Source: Bradyrhizobium zhengyangense (GTDB lineage: Bacteria; Pseudomonadota; Alphaproteobacteria; Rhizobiales; Xanthobacteraceae). Taken from it: a DNA stretch of 64,000 nucleotides. This document shows, piece by piece, positions 1-7,999 of the stretch. The stretch is from NCBI RefSeq assembly GCF_022012435.1, contig NZ_JAKLUA010000015.1, positions 117,043 through 181,042 on the forward strand, written 5' to 3'. A program made the translations under genes and the position numbers. Numbering within the stretch: the first letter of the stretch is position 1; the number at the start of each line of letters is the position of its first letter. Under the pieces are notes generated by a model. The model ran no database searches. It saw nothing but the letters and a program-made list of their open reading frames with translations, and was not told where the DNA came from.

Positions 1-298
1 CATATCCTTGAATGCCCATCTCAACAGCGCGCACCACAAACGCCGGATCTTCGCTCACGCTGAGCATGACTATTTTAGCGGCCGGATCATCCCTGCGGAT
101 TCGCCGGGCCAACTCGAAGCCAGTAACGTCTGGAAGCCTCGCGTCAACCACGGTGACATCGGGATGCTTCTGCAAGTACGTACGATGGCCGTCCTTTGCA
201 TCGGAAGCCTCCAGGATCTCAACGGAGGGGTCCGACTCAAACAAGGCTCGGCAGCCGATCACGACAACGGGATGGTCGTCGACGATCAGTACCCGCAT
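1..298 (-). CDS. LuxR/NarL-type response regulator, N-terminal receiver (cut by window edge)
   Basis: Reading the minus strand from the ATG at 298 gives a receiver domain beginning MRVLIVDDHPVVVIGCRALF, with the acidic pair (DD, residues 7-8), a phospho-acceptor Asp in VTVVDARLPDVTGFEL and the Ser/Thr position in IVMLSVSEDP. The product runs off the window after IQGY, so the expected LuxR-type DNA-binding domain is not visible. Role: two-component transcription factor phosphorylated by an unseen kinase. A decayed relative (same VLIVDDH start, EAS...FLQKH motif and a LuxR helix-turn-helix) lies at 4780-6371. The receiver call is firm; the output domain is inferred from that relative. Confidence 0.85.
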   Translation of the reverse strand, partial: MRVLIVDDHPVVVIGCRALFESDPSVEILEASDAKDGHRTYLQKHPDVTVVDARLPDVTGFELARRIRRDDPAAKIVMLSVSEDPAFVVRAVEMGIQGY

Positions 299-694
299 GT
301 CGATCTGGTCTGTATTAGCACGTTGTTACTTCCTCAACTGTGGAGAGGTCGCGAGCACTGTAATGTTCAAGTATCTGAACGGACTTCTCGCGAGCCGACC
401 GAAGAAGCCGCAAATTGCAGAAGATCTGGGCAGCTCGTTCCTTTCGGCCCAGCCCGCATCCGACGCGCTCGGCAATTGCATTCCGACCGGCGTCTCGCTT
501 TCGAGCGGACCAGCTGGAAGGCTCTTCGGGACATCCCGGGACAGGAAAGTATCTAAGCGGCACATGAAGAGAGTTTGGCTGGTTGGATCGGCTCTGTCGC
601 GAACTTTCGACGGAACGAAATCCTGTCCGACAGGAACCGCCGTTCAGATGGAGCGGCCGTCACCAAGGGACGGCCGCTTGAATGAGGATTGCCG
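299..694. other. Intergenic stretch without a convincing gene
   Basis: This 396-bp gap lies between the response regulator and the DUF1236 gene, both on the minus strand. A minus-strand open frame of 79 codons (326-565) exists, but it lacks a good ribosome-binding site and a recognisable domain. The gap probably holds the promoter of the response regulator. I see no strong -35/-10 pair. Confidence 0.4.
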
Positions 695-1888
695 TTACCG
701 TGTCTGCGGCTCGAGCGTTACCGTGCAGTCGCTTTGCCCTTGGGTCGCGACCACGACATCGCCGGAGGGAGCTCCCAAAGCGATCGGCCCTGACGAACCG
801 CCGCCTGGAAGCTGGACGGTCACGCTCAACGAATCGGAGCGGGCGCTGGAACCGACCGTCGAAGGCTCGACCTCGACGACGTTTCCTGATGCATCACGAC
901 GCATGATCTTGCAATTCACGTTGCCGCCGGCCACCGTCGTGCTTGCTCCGCTGGACTGCGATCCTCCGTTCATTTCGGCGCGCGCGCGTGAGGGGTCGCG
1001 AGGCACCTGGCTGACGATCCGATGCGTGCCGGGCTCTACGATGACGATGTCGTCGTCCGTGGTGAAGTATTCGTAGTCGCGATACTCCGGTTCGATCGAC
1101 ACGACTTCGGGCGGAAGCCGATTCAGGCGGACACGCTCGGGCACCGCCTCGCCGACCCGGATCGAGATGTTCAGATCGCGTTCCGGTGCGGCCAGCCTTT
1201 CACGACTGAACGTTTCCGACAAGCGCACCTGCTTTTCCGGCGTGGTCCGGGCCTGCCGATCGCCCTGCACTCCGTTTTCCCGAGTGGCTTGGTTGGTCTG
1301 AGCGCCGCCCGCTGGCGAAGTGTTTTGCGCATTGCCGGTCGAGGCGGGGCGGTTCGTATCCGTCGCAGTCGACGGGCGGCTTTGCTGTTCGGAGGGCTGC
1401 TTCTCCGCAGAATTCCGGGTCGGCCGGTTCCGCTCGCTCTGGTTCGCCGCGCCCGCCCGCTCCTTCTGCTGGCCGGCGGCTCCGCTCTTGGATTTCTCCG
1501 TCTCTGCTGCGGATTTCTGAGTCGGGGAGTTCTCCCTCGTCTCGGCGCTGGACTTGCTGTCTTCGCGACCCTGCTTCGCCCTCTCGGCGTCACGTTTCGG
1601 TTCACGCGACTCCCGAGAATCCCTGGCCTGTTCGCTGCCTTTGGGCAGATTGTGCTCCGCCGTGTCGGGACGGCCCTGCTCCTCGCGGCCCTGCGCGCGT
1701 TCGCCGCGCGACTGCGCGCTCGGCTGACGCTCTTGGGTCGATTCTTGGCCGCGTTGCACGGCACCCTTGGCGGGTTCTTCGGCGCGCCTCGGTTCTTCTT
1801 TTCGATCGCTCGACGACTGAGCGTAAGCGAGACCGGACGACAGCATGAGCCCGATGGCCGCGGTGGAGAGCAACAGATTTCTACGCAT
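695..1888 (-). CDS. Secreted DUF1236-domain protein with long polar repeat region
   Basis: 397 residues. The N-terminus MRRNLLLSTAAIGLMLSSG followed by AYAQ is a typical signal peptide. Residues about 25-230 are low-complexity, rich in Glu, Arg, Ser, Gln and Ala, and probably disordered. Residues about 230-300 match DUF1236: a run of hydrophobic/proline residues, then the YFTTDDDIVIVEPGTHRIV motif. A final approx. 90-residue tail contains CKIMRRDASGNVVEVEPS. DUF1236 proteins are periplasmic or envelope proteins of rhizobia with no defined biochemical role. The gene stands alone, 125 bp downstream of the L,D-transpeptidase start of the same orientation, so co-expression is possible but unproven. 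Confidence 0.8.
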   Translation of the reverse strand: MRRNLLLSTAAIGLMLSSGLAYAQSSSDRKEEPRRAEEPAKGAVQRGQESTQERQPSAQSRGERAQGREEQGRPDTAEHNLPKGSEQARDSRESREPKRDAERAKQGREDSKSSAETRENSPTQKSAAETEKSKSGAAGQQKERAGAANQSERNRPTRNSAEKQPSEQQSRPSTATDTNRPASTGNAQNTSPAGGAQTNQATRENGVQGDRQARTTPEKQVRLSETFSRERLAAPERDLNISIRVGEAVPERVRLNRLPPEVVSIEPEYRDYEYFTTDDDIVIVEPGTHRIVSQVPRDPSRARAEMNGGSQSSGASTTVAGGNVNCKIMRRDASGNVVEVEPSTVGSSARSDSLSVTVQLPGGGSSGPIALGAPSGDVVVATQGQSDCTVTLEPQTR

Positions 1889-2012
1889 TCTCGACTCCTT
1901 CGACGTTCGAAAAACGACCGGGGCGAACGTTCCAAAAGTCGCGATGTTCCATTCGGGAAATTGTGGCAGTTGCCTCTTGATGTGAGGAAAGCTCCCATAT
2001 CCCCGGCATAGC

Positions 2013-3020
2013 TCAAGGTCTCTGTTTTCGATCGGAACTCTCTAGGAAAGCGACCACTGTACCTTTCGCCACGCGTGCGGCGACCCGCTCCGCATCCCAG
2101 TTCGTCAAGCGGACGCATCCATGGGATTCCGCCTTCGAAACCTTGCCCGGCGTCGGTGTGCCGTGGATCCCGTATCCTTCGGCGGAAAGGTTGATCCACA
2201 TCGTGCCCACCGGGTTGTTGGGACCTGGCCTGATGGTGAAAGGTTTTCGGGAGCGGACGCCTTTAAAATGATAGTCCGGATTGTACCGGTAGGTCGGGTT
2301 CTTATCGATCTCGGTCACCTTCAAGGTCCCGGTCGGCGAGGGCTTCTCTTCGCTTCCAACCGTTGCCGGGTAGAAGCCGATCAGCGCATTCGACCTGTCG
2401 AACAGCTTCACCGTCTGACGGCTTTTGTCGACTTCGACCCTGTCCGCTTTCGAGGACGCCTCGGCTTCTTCACCGCCGACATCTACGACGACAATGGTCT
2501 CTCCGACACGGTCGAAGCGACGTCCGGGATTGAGCGCCGACAGTAGTTCCTCGTTCATATGGAATTTCTCGGCCAATGCTTCTCGCGGGCTGGTGAAGCC
2601 GAGATTCGGCAGGTCCTTCATTTCCTCCATCTTTGAAGGGAGTTTTTTCAGAAACGGCCCGGCGATATCCTGCTGCGTGATGGTGTAATTTGCCGTGACC
2701 CGCCGATCATCGGGGTGGAGTGCGTTCCAGACGTCATCAGTCGGAATGTCCGAGCTTGACAGCTGGTGCGCTTCCGCGAAGGCCCTCAGCGCCTTCTTGG
2801 CGTTTTCGCCGAACCTTCCGTCGATCTCGCCTGGCGAAAATTTGGCCCGGTCGAGCAGCACCTGCAGGCGAACCCCCGCCGGCGTCGGCTTTGTGTTCGA
2901 TAAGGTCTTGTTCGTCGGTTCGGCAGCATCGATGGCGGCGGACCCCATCTCGGCACTCCACGCCGGCCGGGCCACGACCATCAGCAGCACGGCAACCAGC
3001 TTGGCTTTTTTGAACCACAT
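2013..3020 (-). CDS. L,D-transpeptidase (YkuD family) with peptidoglycan-binding domain
   Basis: 335 residues. Signal peptide at residues 1-23 (ends RPAWSA). A peptidoglycan-binding-like helical domain spans about 48-110, followed by a LysM-like segment about 140-185. The YkuD catalytic domain covers about 195-325, with the signature HGTPTPGKVSKAESHGCVRL that holds the catalytic Cys and two His. These enzymes make 3-3 cross-links in peptidoglycan or attach outer-membrane proteins to it in the periplasm. Length and architecture are typical of the family in rhizobia. It ends just before the DUF1236 gene and starts 13 bp after the glycosyltransferase stop, so all three may be read together. Confidence 0.93.
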   Translation of the reverse strand: MWFKKAKLVAVLLMVVARPAWSAEMGSAAIDAAEPTNKTLSNTKPTPAGVRLQVLLDRAKFSPGEIDGRFGENAKKALRAFAEAHQLSSSDIPTDDVWNALHPDDRRVTANYTITQQDIAGPFLKKLPSKMEEMKDLPNLGFTSPREALAEKFHMNEELLSALNPGRRFDRVGETIVVVDVGGEEAEASSKADRVEVDKSRQTVKLFDRSNALIGFYPATVGSEEKPSPTGTLKVTEIDKNPTYRYNPDYHFKGVRSRKPFTIRPGPNNPVGTMWINLSAEGYGIHGTPTPGKVSKAESHGCVRLTNWDAERVAARVAKGTVVAFLESSDRKQRP

Positions 3021-3032
3021 GGCCCTACCTTT

Positions 3033-4109
3033 TCATGGCTTTGATGAGTCCGGATCCTCGCGAAAACGGGCTTCCTTGGCGCTCGATGCGGCGATCAGAT
3101 TGCGGTATGCGCGTTCATAATCTCGCGCCATTCGGCCTGCCGCGAACTGCGCTTCGAAGCGGGCGCGCACCGTGCGCCGGTCCAGACGGCCAAGGTCACC
3201 AACCGCCCTTACCGCTTGGTCTTCGTTTTCGACGATGAAACCCGTCACGCCGTCCTCGACGACTTCGGGCACGGACCCGGATCGGTAGGCGATCACGGGA
3301 GTTCCGCAGGCCATCGCCTCGATCATGACGAGACCGAAAGGCTCTGGCCAATCGATCGGAAACAGGAGGGCCGCGGCGTCGGCGAGGAACGGCTGCTTTT
3401 TGGCGTCGTTCACTTCTCCCACAAGTTGGACCGCGCGGCCGTCGATGTGCGGTTCGAGGCTCTTTTTGAAGTATCCGGTCTCGCCACGTGGGATCTTGGC
3501 GGCGATGCGCAGCGGGCGCCCGGTCGCCCGCGCGATCCGGATCGCATCCTCAGGGCCTTTCTCCTTGGTGAGGCGGCCGAGGAAGGCGAGATAGGATCCA
3601 GGGCTGAAAGACGGCTTGAACAGGTTGGACGGTAGGCCATGCCTAATGGTGGCAATCCAGTTCGCTTCTGGGAGCGGCACGCGTTGATTGTCCGATATCG
3701 AGACGAAACCGGCCCCGGGAAATTGTCTTACGACGTCGGCAAGGCCCGGAAGGTCCAACCGCCCATGCATCGTTGTCAGAAAGGGGACATCAAGACGGCT
3801 CAGCAGCGGAAGCGGCAGCCAATCGATGTGCGCGTGGATCACGTCGAAATCCTTTGCGTGCTTGGCGATGGCTTCCAGCAGCACCGCGCTAGCCGCGTTG
3901 GGATCGACGCCCTGACGCCCCAAGCGCAGAGCGTGCGGCCATACCGGATGGAGCCGGCCCTTCGTCCTGGAATCGCCGCTCGCAAAGAGTGTAACGTCGT
4001 GTCCGAGCTCGACCAGTTCGTCCACCAACCAAGCCACGACCCGCTCGGTGCCTCCGTAGAGCTTGGGAGGAACGCTCTCGGCAAGGGGGGCCAGCTGAGC
4101 TATGCGCAT
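3033..4109 (-). CDS. Glycosyltransferase family 4
   Basis: 358 residues from the ATG at 4109; the longer open frame upstream has no family similarity, so MRIAQLAPLAESVPP is taken as the start. The N-terminal Rossmann half has the GT4 features PPKLYGGTERVVAWL and an internal HAHIDWLP. The C-terminal half has FLGRLTKEKGPEDAI and the donor-binding E-x7-E region in EPFGLVMIEAMACGTPVIA. GT4 enzymes transfer sugars from nucleotide donors with retention, usually in exopolysaccharide, lipopolysaccharide or glycoside synthesis; the acceptor cannot be told. Two small genes sit just upstream in the same direction (gaps of 8 and 5 bp), suggesting an operon. Confidence 0.92.
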   Translation of the reverse strand: MRIAQLAPLAESVPPKLYGGTERVVAWLVDELVELGHDVTLFASGDSRTKGRLHPVWPHALRLGRQGVDPNAASAVLLEAIAKHAKDFDVIHAHIDWLPLPLLSRLDVPFLTTMHGRLDLPGLADVVRQFPGAGFVSISDNQRVPLPEANWIATIRHGLPSNLFKPSFSPGSYLAFLGRLTKEKGPEDAIRIARATGRPLRIAAKIPRGETGYFKKSLEPHIDGRAVQLVGEVNDAKKQPFLADAAALLFPIDWPEPFGLVMIEAMACGTPVIAYRSGSVPEVVEDGVTGFIVENEDQAVRAVGDLGRLDRRTVRARFEAQFAAGRMARDYERAYRNLIAASSAKEARFREDPDSSKP

Positions 4110-4117
4110 GAATGCCC

Positions 4118-4240
4118 CTAAACCGGAAAAAACGATCGGAGCAGCAGCACGACGGCAATCGATAATAGTTCGGAGATTGCTAGGAGCGTCCACTCCGGTC
4201 GGGCGGTGCCCTCGGCAATTCGCTTGGCGAAGGTCTCCAT
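4118..4240 (-). CDS. Small single-pass membrane protein (40 aa)
   Basis: Short frame starting METFAKRIAEGTARPEWTLL and ending with a hydrophobic helix (LLAISELLSIAVVLLLRSFF). It lies 5 bp after the stop of the 68-aa gene and 8 bp before the glycosyltransferase start, spacing that supports translation as part of one operon. No family recognised. The tight packing and the clean membrane helix are the only evidence. Confidence 0.5.
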   Translation of the reverse strand: METFAKRIAEGTARPEWTLLAISELLSIAVVLLLRSFFPV

Positions 4241-4245
4241 GAGCC

Positions 4246-4452
4246 TCAACATTCGTCTGGGAGACGGTCGAGGTACGCAAGGCCGAACCCGGTGAGTTCG
4301 TCGACCTCGTTTACGCGCGCCTCGCACCTTCCTTGAAGATGACGTTCCATCAAACAGCGACGGCTGTCAGCAGCATCGATGTCGCGATGTTTCGCTCTAT
4401 AGAGGGACCACACGGTATCCACGGCTTTTTTCAGCGGGATGTCGTCGACCAT
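4246..4452 (-). CDS. Conserved small hypothetical protein (68 aa)
   Basis: Starts MVDDIPLKKAVDTVWSLYRA and ends with LTGFGLAYLDRLPDEC. Soluble and helical, with two Cys and several charged pairs. Codon use matches neighbouring real genes. It is the first gene of a probable three-gene operon with the small membrane protein and the glycosyltransferase. The function is unknown. Confidence 0.6.
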   Translation of the reverse strand: MVDDIPLKKAVDTVWSLYRAKHRDIDAADSRRCLMERHLQGRCEARVNEVDELTGFGLAYLDRLPDEC

Positions 4453-4779
4453 CTTCCGGCTCCGTCAAACACTGGTCGACGGCAACTCCTGCCACGGCCA
4501 AGGTTTCCACTTTTTCCCGGAAAACTAATGGGCGAGACGAGATTGCGTAGAAGCCAGGTTCAATGATGGAAGTCGCCCTCGTCGCCGAAGCTTAATCCCA
4601 TCATGCCGAGGACGCGCGGCTCAGAAGCTGCGATCGCTCCAGTTGAGGGGACGTCTCTTGAAGAAGAATGCTAAGAATGCGTCCTGGACCGCTCAAAGAT
4701 TGGCTGCCGTTACCAGGAAACTCCAATCGAGTTCGACATTCTCCCTCCGAAGCCCTTCTTGACGCATAGGACGACGATC
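4453..4779. other. Intergenic stretch without a gene
   Basis: 327 bp between the divergent 68-aa gene and the decayed response regulator. Only short shadow frames are present. Regulatory sequences for the operon read leftwards are expected here but I cannot identify them. Confidence 0.4.
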
Positions 4780-4835
4780 GTGCAGGTATTGATCTCGATG
4801 ATCATCGAGTGGTCATATGGGGCTGCTGATCCCTG

Positions 4836-4881
4836 TTTGCTGCGGACGCTTCCGTCCCGATTCGGAAGCGTCCGCAGCAAA
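4836..4881. repeat. Perfect 19-bp inverted repeat with 8-base loop
   Basis: TTTGCTGCGGACGCTTCCG (4836-4854) is repeated exactly in reverse complement at 4863-4881, separated by TCCCGATT. It lies within the decayed response regulator at the place where residues just before EAS should be encoded, so one arm looks like a templated inverted copy of the other. There is no T-run, so it is probably not a terminator. Confidence 0.9.
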
Positions 4882-5140
4882 TACCGGCTATCTTGGCTTT
4901 TTGCAGGAAGCATTCCGACGTGACCGTGATCGACACTGGTCTTCCGATCGATCCGGACCCGAACTGGCGCAGCGGCGCGGGAGAGCGCTTCATCTCCTCT
5001 CGCCTTTGGGAGCAGACCGTTGCTTCTCTGACATCTGTTGGAGCGAGGTCGCCGGATCGCGGAAGTCACCTCAGAACTCGGCGTTTCCTACAAGACGGCG
5101 GCCAATTCGACGTCCATGCTCAAAACCAAACTCGGCGCTA

Positions 5141-6324
5141 GTTTCCTGAACCAAAAGTTCGTGGCATTTTAGACCTTCGCGGGCGAGTTGTAAGCGCAGA
5201 AGCGTTCGATTGAGCGGAGAATGTCGTCGGCTGATTTGGTCCAACGGAACGGCCGTGGGTCTGCGTTGTGAAGTTCGATGAAGGACGTAATCTCGGCCCG
5301 TAGCGCCGCTACGCTGCGATAGATGCCGCGCCTGATCTTGCGCTCTGTGATGAGGGCAAAGAAGCGTTCGACCTGATTGGGCCAGGACGCACTTGTAGGC
5401 GTCAGATGCACGTGCCAGCGCGCCTCTTTGCCAGCCAGTTGCGGATTAGCAGCGTCTTGTGGGTTGCGTAATTATCCATGACGAGATGGACGTCCAGATC
5501 GCCCGGAACAACGGCTTCGAATCGAGAAATTTGCGGAACTCTTTGGCGTGATGGCGTCCATAGCACTTGCCGATGACCCGCCCTGTTGCAATGTCGAGCG
5601 CGGCAAACAACGAGGTGACGCCGTGCCGCTTGTAGTCGTGACTGTGTCGCGCCGCCTGATTAGGTCGCATCGGGAACATGGGTTGGCTGCGGTCCAGCGC
5701 CTAGATCTGCGACTTCTCGTCGGCGCACAGCACGATAGCAGGCTCGGGCGGAGCCACGTAGAGGCCGACGACGTCACGCACCTTGGCGACGAAGTCGCGG
5801 TCGGTTGAGAGTTTGAAGGTCTCCAACCGATGCGGCTGCAGGCCAAAGGCACGCCATATCCGCTGGACTGTTGAGACTGATAGCCCACTGGCCCGCGCCA
5901 TACCCCGCGAACTCCAGTGGGTAGCGTCAGGCGACTTCGTCTTAAGGGTGCGGACAATTACCGCTTCGATCCGGGCATCCTCGATCGTGCGCGGCGTTCC
6001 CGATCGCGGCTCGTCCCAAAGACCTTCAGGCCGATGCTCGGCGAAGCGCCAGCGCCACTTGCCGACCGTGTCCTGATCGATACCCAGGCGGGCCGCAACT
6101 ACCTTGCTCTGCTCGCCTTCAGCGCAGGCCAAGATGATCCGAGCCCGCTGCGCCAAGCCTTGGGCCGTGCTTCGGCGCGCGGCTAACGACCTCAACTCTG
6201 TGAGTTCAACCTCATCCAGTTCCAGCGGAGCAAAGCGTCGACCCATAACCAATCCTCCCCAAAAGGGGAGAGTCCGCCATCTTCGAGTCGATTTGGAGTC
6301 CGCTGAACTTCAGATTCAAGACAC
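5141..6324 (-). mobile_element. IS630-family insertion sequence, about 1.18 kb, with TA target duplication
   Basis: Imperfect terminal inverted repeats face each other: left GTTTCCTGAACCAAAAGTTC (5141-5160) and right, in reverse complement, GTGTCTTGAATCTGAAGTTC (6305-6324), 15 of 20 matching. A TA dinucleotide flanks each end (5139-5140 and 6325-6326), as expected for IS630 insertion. Removing the element and one TA rejoins the tail of the response-regulator remnant. The transposase inside is broken, so the copy cannot move by itself. Confidence 0.85.
5169..6252 (-). pseudogene. IS630-family transposase, inactivated
   Basis: The N-terminal part (6252-5701) has helix-turn-helix repeats and reaches the first catalytic Asp in IVLCADEKSQI, followed by an in-frame TAG. 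The reading frame then continues with HDYKRHGVTSLFAALDIATG, shifts near EFRKFLD, passes the second Asp (VMDNYATHK region) in another frame, and shifts again before the Glu-containing NQVERFFALIT. At least one nonsense and two frameshift lesions break the DDE domain. The family and orientation are certain. Confidence 0.92.
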
Positions 6325-6393
6325 TAGAAACCATTCGGATCGCCGTGGAGATCGACCTTTACGGCGCGTGAAGAGCGGGCGGACTTCTTCCTG

Positions 6394-6666
6394 CTACCAT
6401 TGGATTTCCTTGAATTGCAGTCCACGCTGCAGTAATGCGGCCCGCAGCACCTGCGCTCTCGTCTTGGCCGCCTCTCCGACCAGGCGATACCTGCCGCCCA
6501 TCGCTCTATCGGCCTCCACCTGATGGCGTATGCTTTCGTACAGACGTAGTATGCTCTGGTCGCTCAGATGCTCGAAGTTCGCTGACGAAGTGGCCGCGGG
6601 TGGATTTTGCGCGCCGGTTGATCGAATATCTGACAGTACCTGTTTGAGCGGTTTCTTCTGATCCAT
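6394..6666 (-). CDS. Hypothetical protein (90 aa)
   Basis: Taken from MDQKKPLKQVLSDIRSTGAQ at 6666, preceded by a purine-rich AGAAGCGAAG. The upstream extension of the open frame is Arg/Pro-rich and unlikely to be translated. Soluble and helical, with LSDQSILRLYESIRHQVEAD in the middle. No known domain. It lies next to the scar of the interrupted response regulator. Confidence 0.6.
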   Translation of the reverse strand: MDQKKPLKQVLSDIRSTGAQNPPAATSSANFEHLSDQSILRLYESIRHQVEADRAMGGRYRLVGEAAKTRAQVLRAALLQRGLQFKEIQW

Positions 6667-6737
6667 GTTGCTTCGCTTCTCTCCAAGCGCCCGTGGCAGA
6701 GGCGCACGCGCTGCGGCGCCTCTGTCACGGTGGTTCG

Positions 6738-6965
6738 TCAACGATAGCGATGCGGGTTGCCGCGGCCCCTGAACCAGCCGTAATGATGCCCGCGTCCGCC
6801 ATGCCAGCCATGGTGCCCAAGGCCGTGTCCGCCCCCGCGGACTTGGATCACCGTTTCGCCCTGCGGGGCAGATGATGGCGCCATTCCCAACCTTGCCGAC
6901 GCTGGCCCCGCAAGCGTCACCATCGCACTCAGCACGACAGCCGCAGTCACTCCGATTGCTTTCAT
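6738..6965 (-). CDS. Small secreted His/Gly-rich protein (75 aa)
   Basis: N-terminus MKAIGVTAAVVLSAMVTLAG followed by PASA is a signal peptide. The mature part is rich in Gly, His and Arg (GGGHGLGHHGWHGGRGHHYG). Such short His/Gly-rich exported proteins are frequent in Bradyrhizobium and may bind metal, but this is only inferred from composition. Monocistronic. Confidence 0.65.
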   Translation of the reverse strand: MKAIGVTAAVVLSAMVTLAGPASARLGMAPSSAPQGETVIQVRGGGHGLGHHGWHGGRGHHYGWFRGRGNPHRYR

Positions 6966-7050
6966 ATTTCTCTCCTAAAGTTCGTTCCGCCTATCCCGAT
7001 CACAACCACCTCGTTGCGGGGGGCTCGCCCGCCTTCCACGTTCGTTTCAT

Positions 7051-7473
7051 TCACCATGCGCCAAACAATCCGCGATCTTCTGCAACCAGTCTACGCTCGG
7101 GCTCCTTCCGGACTCGGCGTTGGGGGTGGACCGCGTGACGCTGCGGCACTCCTTTTGCCGCCGATATTCGCGACGGTCCGGCCGGCGAAGAGACCTCGTC
7201 CGTGGCCATCGCCACCGACCGCCTAAGATTGTCGTCGCGGGGATCCTTCACGAGTGGCGCGGCTGCCACGACGACGGGCGGATGCGCAGTGTTGAACACG
7301 ATCTTTTCGGGGAGATGCTGCGCCGAGCGGATCCGGATGATGGAGCGGTCGACGTCGATCGGCGCGACGGTCTCGGACGACGGCGGAAGATAGCGATCGG
7401 CGACGGAAAGCAGCGCCAGTAGGACGCTCCCGGTGAACAAAAAATATCTAAGCAGAGGCATCATCACCCGCAA
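7051..7473 (-). CDS. Membrane-anchored hypothetical protein of rhizobial type (140 aa)
   Basis: One N-terminal membrane segment (MPLLRYFLFTGSVLLALLSV), then a periplasmic stretch with DRSIIRIRSAQHLPEKIVF, followed by a basic low-complexity tail. The DRSIIRIRSA motif recurs in many small Bradyrhizobium proteins of unknown role. The start could be any of Met1, Met4 or Met5. An EcfG-type promoter lies 30 bp upstream, so expression in general stress is likely. Confidence 0.7.
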   Translation of the reverse strand: MRVMMPLLRYFLFTGSVLLALLSVADRYLPPSSETVAPIDVDRSIIRIRSAQHLPEKIVFNTAHPPVVVAAAPLVKDPRDDNLRRSVAMATDEVSSPAGPSRISAAKGVPQRHAVHPQRRVRKEPERRLVAEDRGLFGAW

Positions 7474-7502
7474 TCGGCCGCAGCATTAGCGGCTGCGGAA
7501 TC

Positions 7503-7527
7503 AACGGGAATTTTCGGCAGTTGTTCC
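7503..7527 (-). promoter_or_regulatory. EcfG-type promoter for the 140-aa membrane protein gene
   Basis: On the minus strand GGAAC (7527-7523), 16 bases, CGTT (7506-7503): an exact match to the alphaproteobacterial general-stress sigma factor consensus. The gene start at 7473 is 30 bases downstream. Confidence 0.75.
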
Positions 7528-7593
7528 CTCCGAAATGATGGCGCTTTCCTGCTAACTCACTGCTGCTCGCCTGTATGGTCATCGGGAATAAGC

Positions 7594-7618
7594 GGAACCT
7601 CCGGCCCACCATGCCGTT
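7594..7618 (+). promoter_or_regulatory. EcfG-type promoter for the 75-aa secreted protein gene
   Basis: GGAAC (7594-7598), 16 bases, CGTT (7615-7618). This is an exact consensus match 36 bp before the ATG at 7655 and divergent from the promoter at 7503-7527. Confidence 0.75.
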
Positions 7619-7654
7619 GGCGATGACTACTAAGAGACCATTGGAGGAGAAATC

Positions 7655-7882
7655 ATGAAGAAGCTGATCCTGTGCGGCGCTCTCGCCGCCTTCGCCTTCG
7701 CCACCCAGGCCGCCAGCGCCGCCGAATTCTACGTTGTGCGCGATGCATCGACCAAGAAGTGCACCGTCGTGGACACCAAGCCCACGACCACCACCACGAC
7801 CGTGGTAGGCGACGGCGTTTACAAGACCAAGACCGAAGCGGAGTCAGCCGTGAAGACCACTAAGGTCTGCACCGAGCAGTAA
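7655..7882 (+). CDS. Small secreted stress protein (75 aa)
   Basis: Ribosome-binding site GGAGGAG upstream of the ATG. Signal peptide MKKLILCGALAAFAFATQAA ending near SAA. The mature part FYVVRDASTKKCTVVDTKPT holds a Thr run, two Cys, and a C-terminal AYTxxK-like segment. This is a small family common in Bradyrhizobium; function unknown. A consensus EcfG promoter upstream and a terminator hairpin downstream define it as a single-gene stress unit. Confidence 0.8.
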   Translation: MKKLILCGALAAFAFATQAASAAEFYVVRDASTKKCTVVDTKPTTTTTTVVGDGVYKTKTEAESAVKTTKVCTEQ

Positions 7883-7912
7883 TTCCTGAACTCACGTGTG
7901 ACTTTCGCTCGG

Positions 7913-7950
7913 ACGGCCTGCCCGATGATTGGACAGGCCGTTTGTCTTTT
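7913..7950 (+). terminator. Rho-independent terminator
   Basis: Stem ACGGCCTG (7913-7920) with CAGGCCGT (7934-7941), followed by TTTGTCTTTT. It sits 30 bp after the stop of the 75-aa gene. Confidence 0.75.
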
Positions 7951-7999
7951 GGGGGTGGAACGCCGCCCGCGCCGCTGAAGCAATCGGGGAGTCTTTCAA

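Larger units (their letters stand above)
4780..6371 (+). pseudogene. Decayed LuxR/NarL response regulator split by an IS630 element
   Basis: Four blocks of one response regulator can be read in different frames. A GTG at 4780 gives QVLI, and restoring one base gives VLIVDDHRVVIWGC. Next comes EASAANTGYLGFLQ, then after a one-base gain KHSDVTVIDTGLP. Finally GERFIS and a LuxR helix-turn-helix, RIAEVTSELGVSYKTAANST, end in KTKLGA at 5140. The C-terminal piece IRIAVEIDLYGA plus stop (6369-6371) continues beyond the IS630 copy. Most of the receiver's second half is deleted. It is clearly related to the intact regulator at 1-298. Several independent lesions show that it is dead. Confidence 0.85.

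Noticed and set aside
326..565. Open frame of 79 codons on the minus strand upstream of the first response regulator
   Set aside because: No ribosome-binding site, no family pattern, and mixed hydrophobic/basic content; more likely a chance frame in a promoter region.
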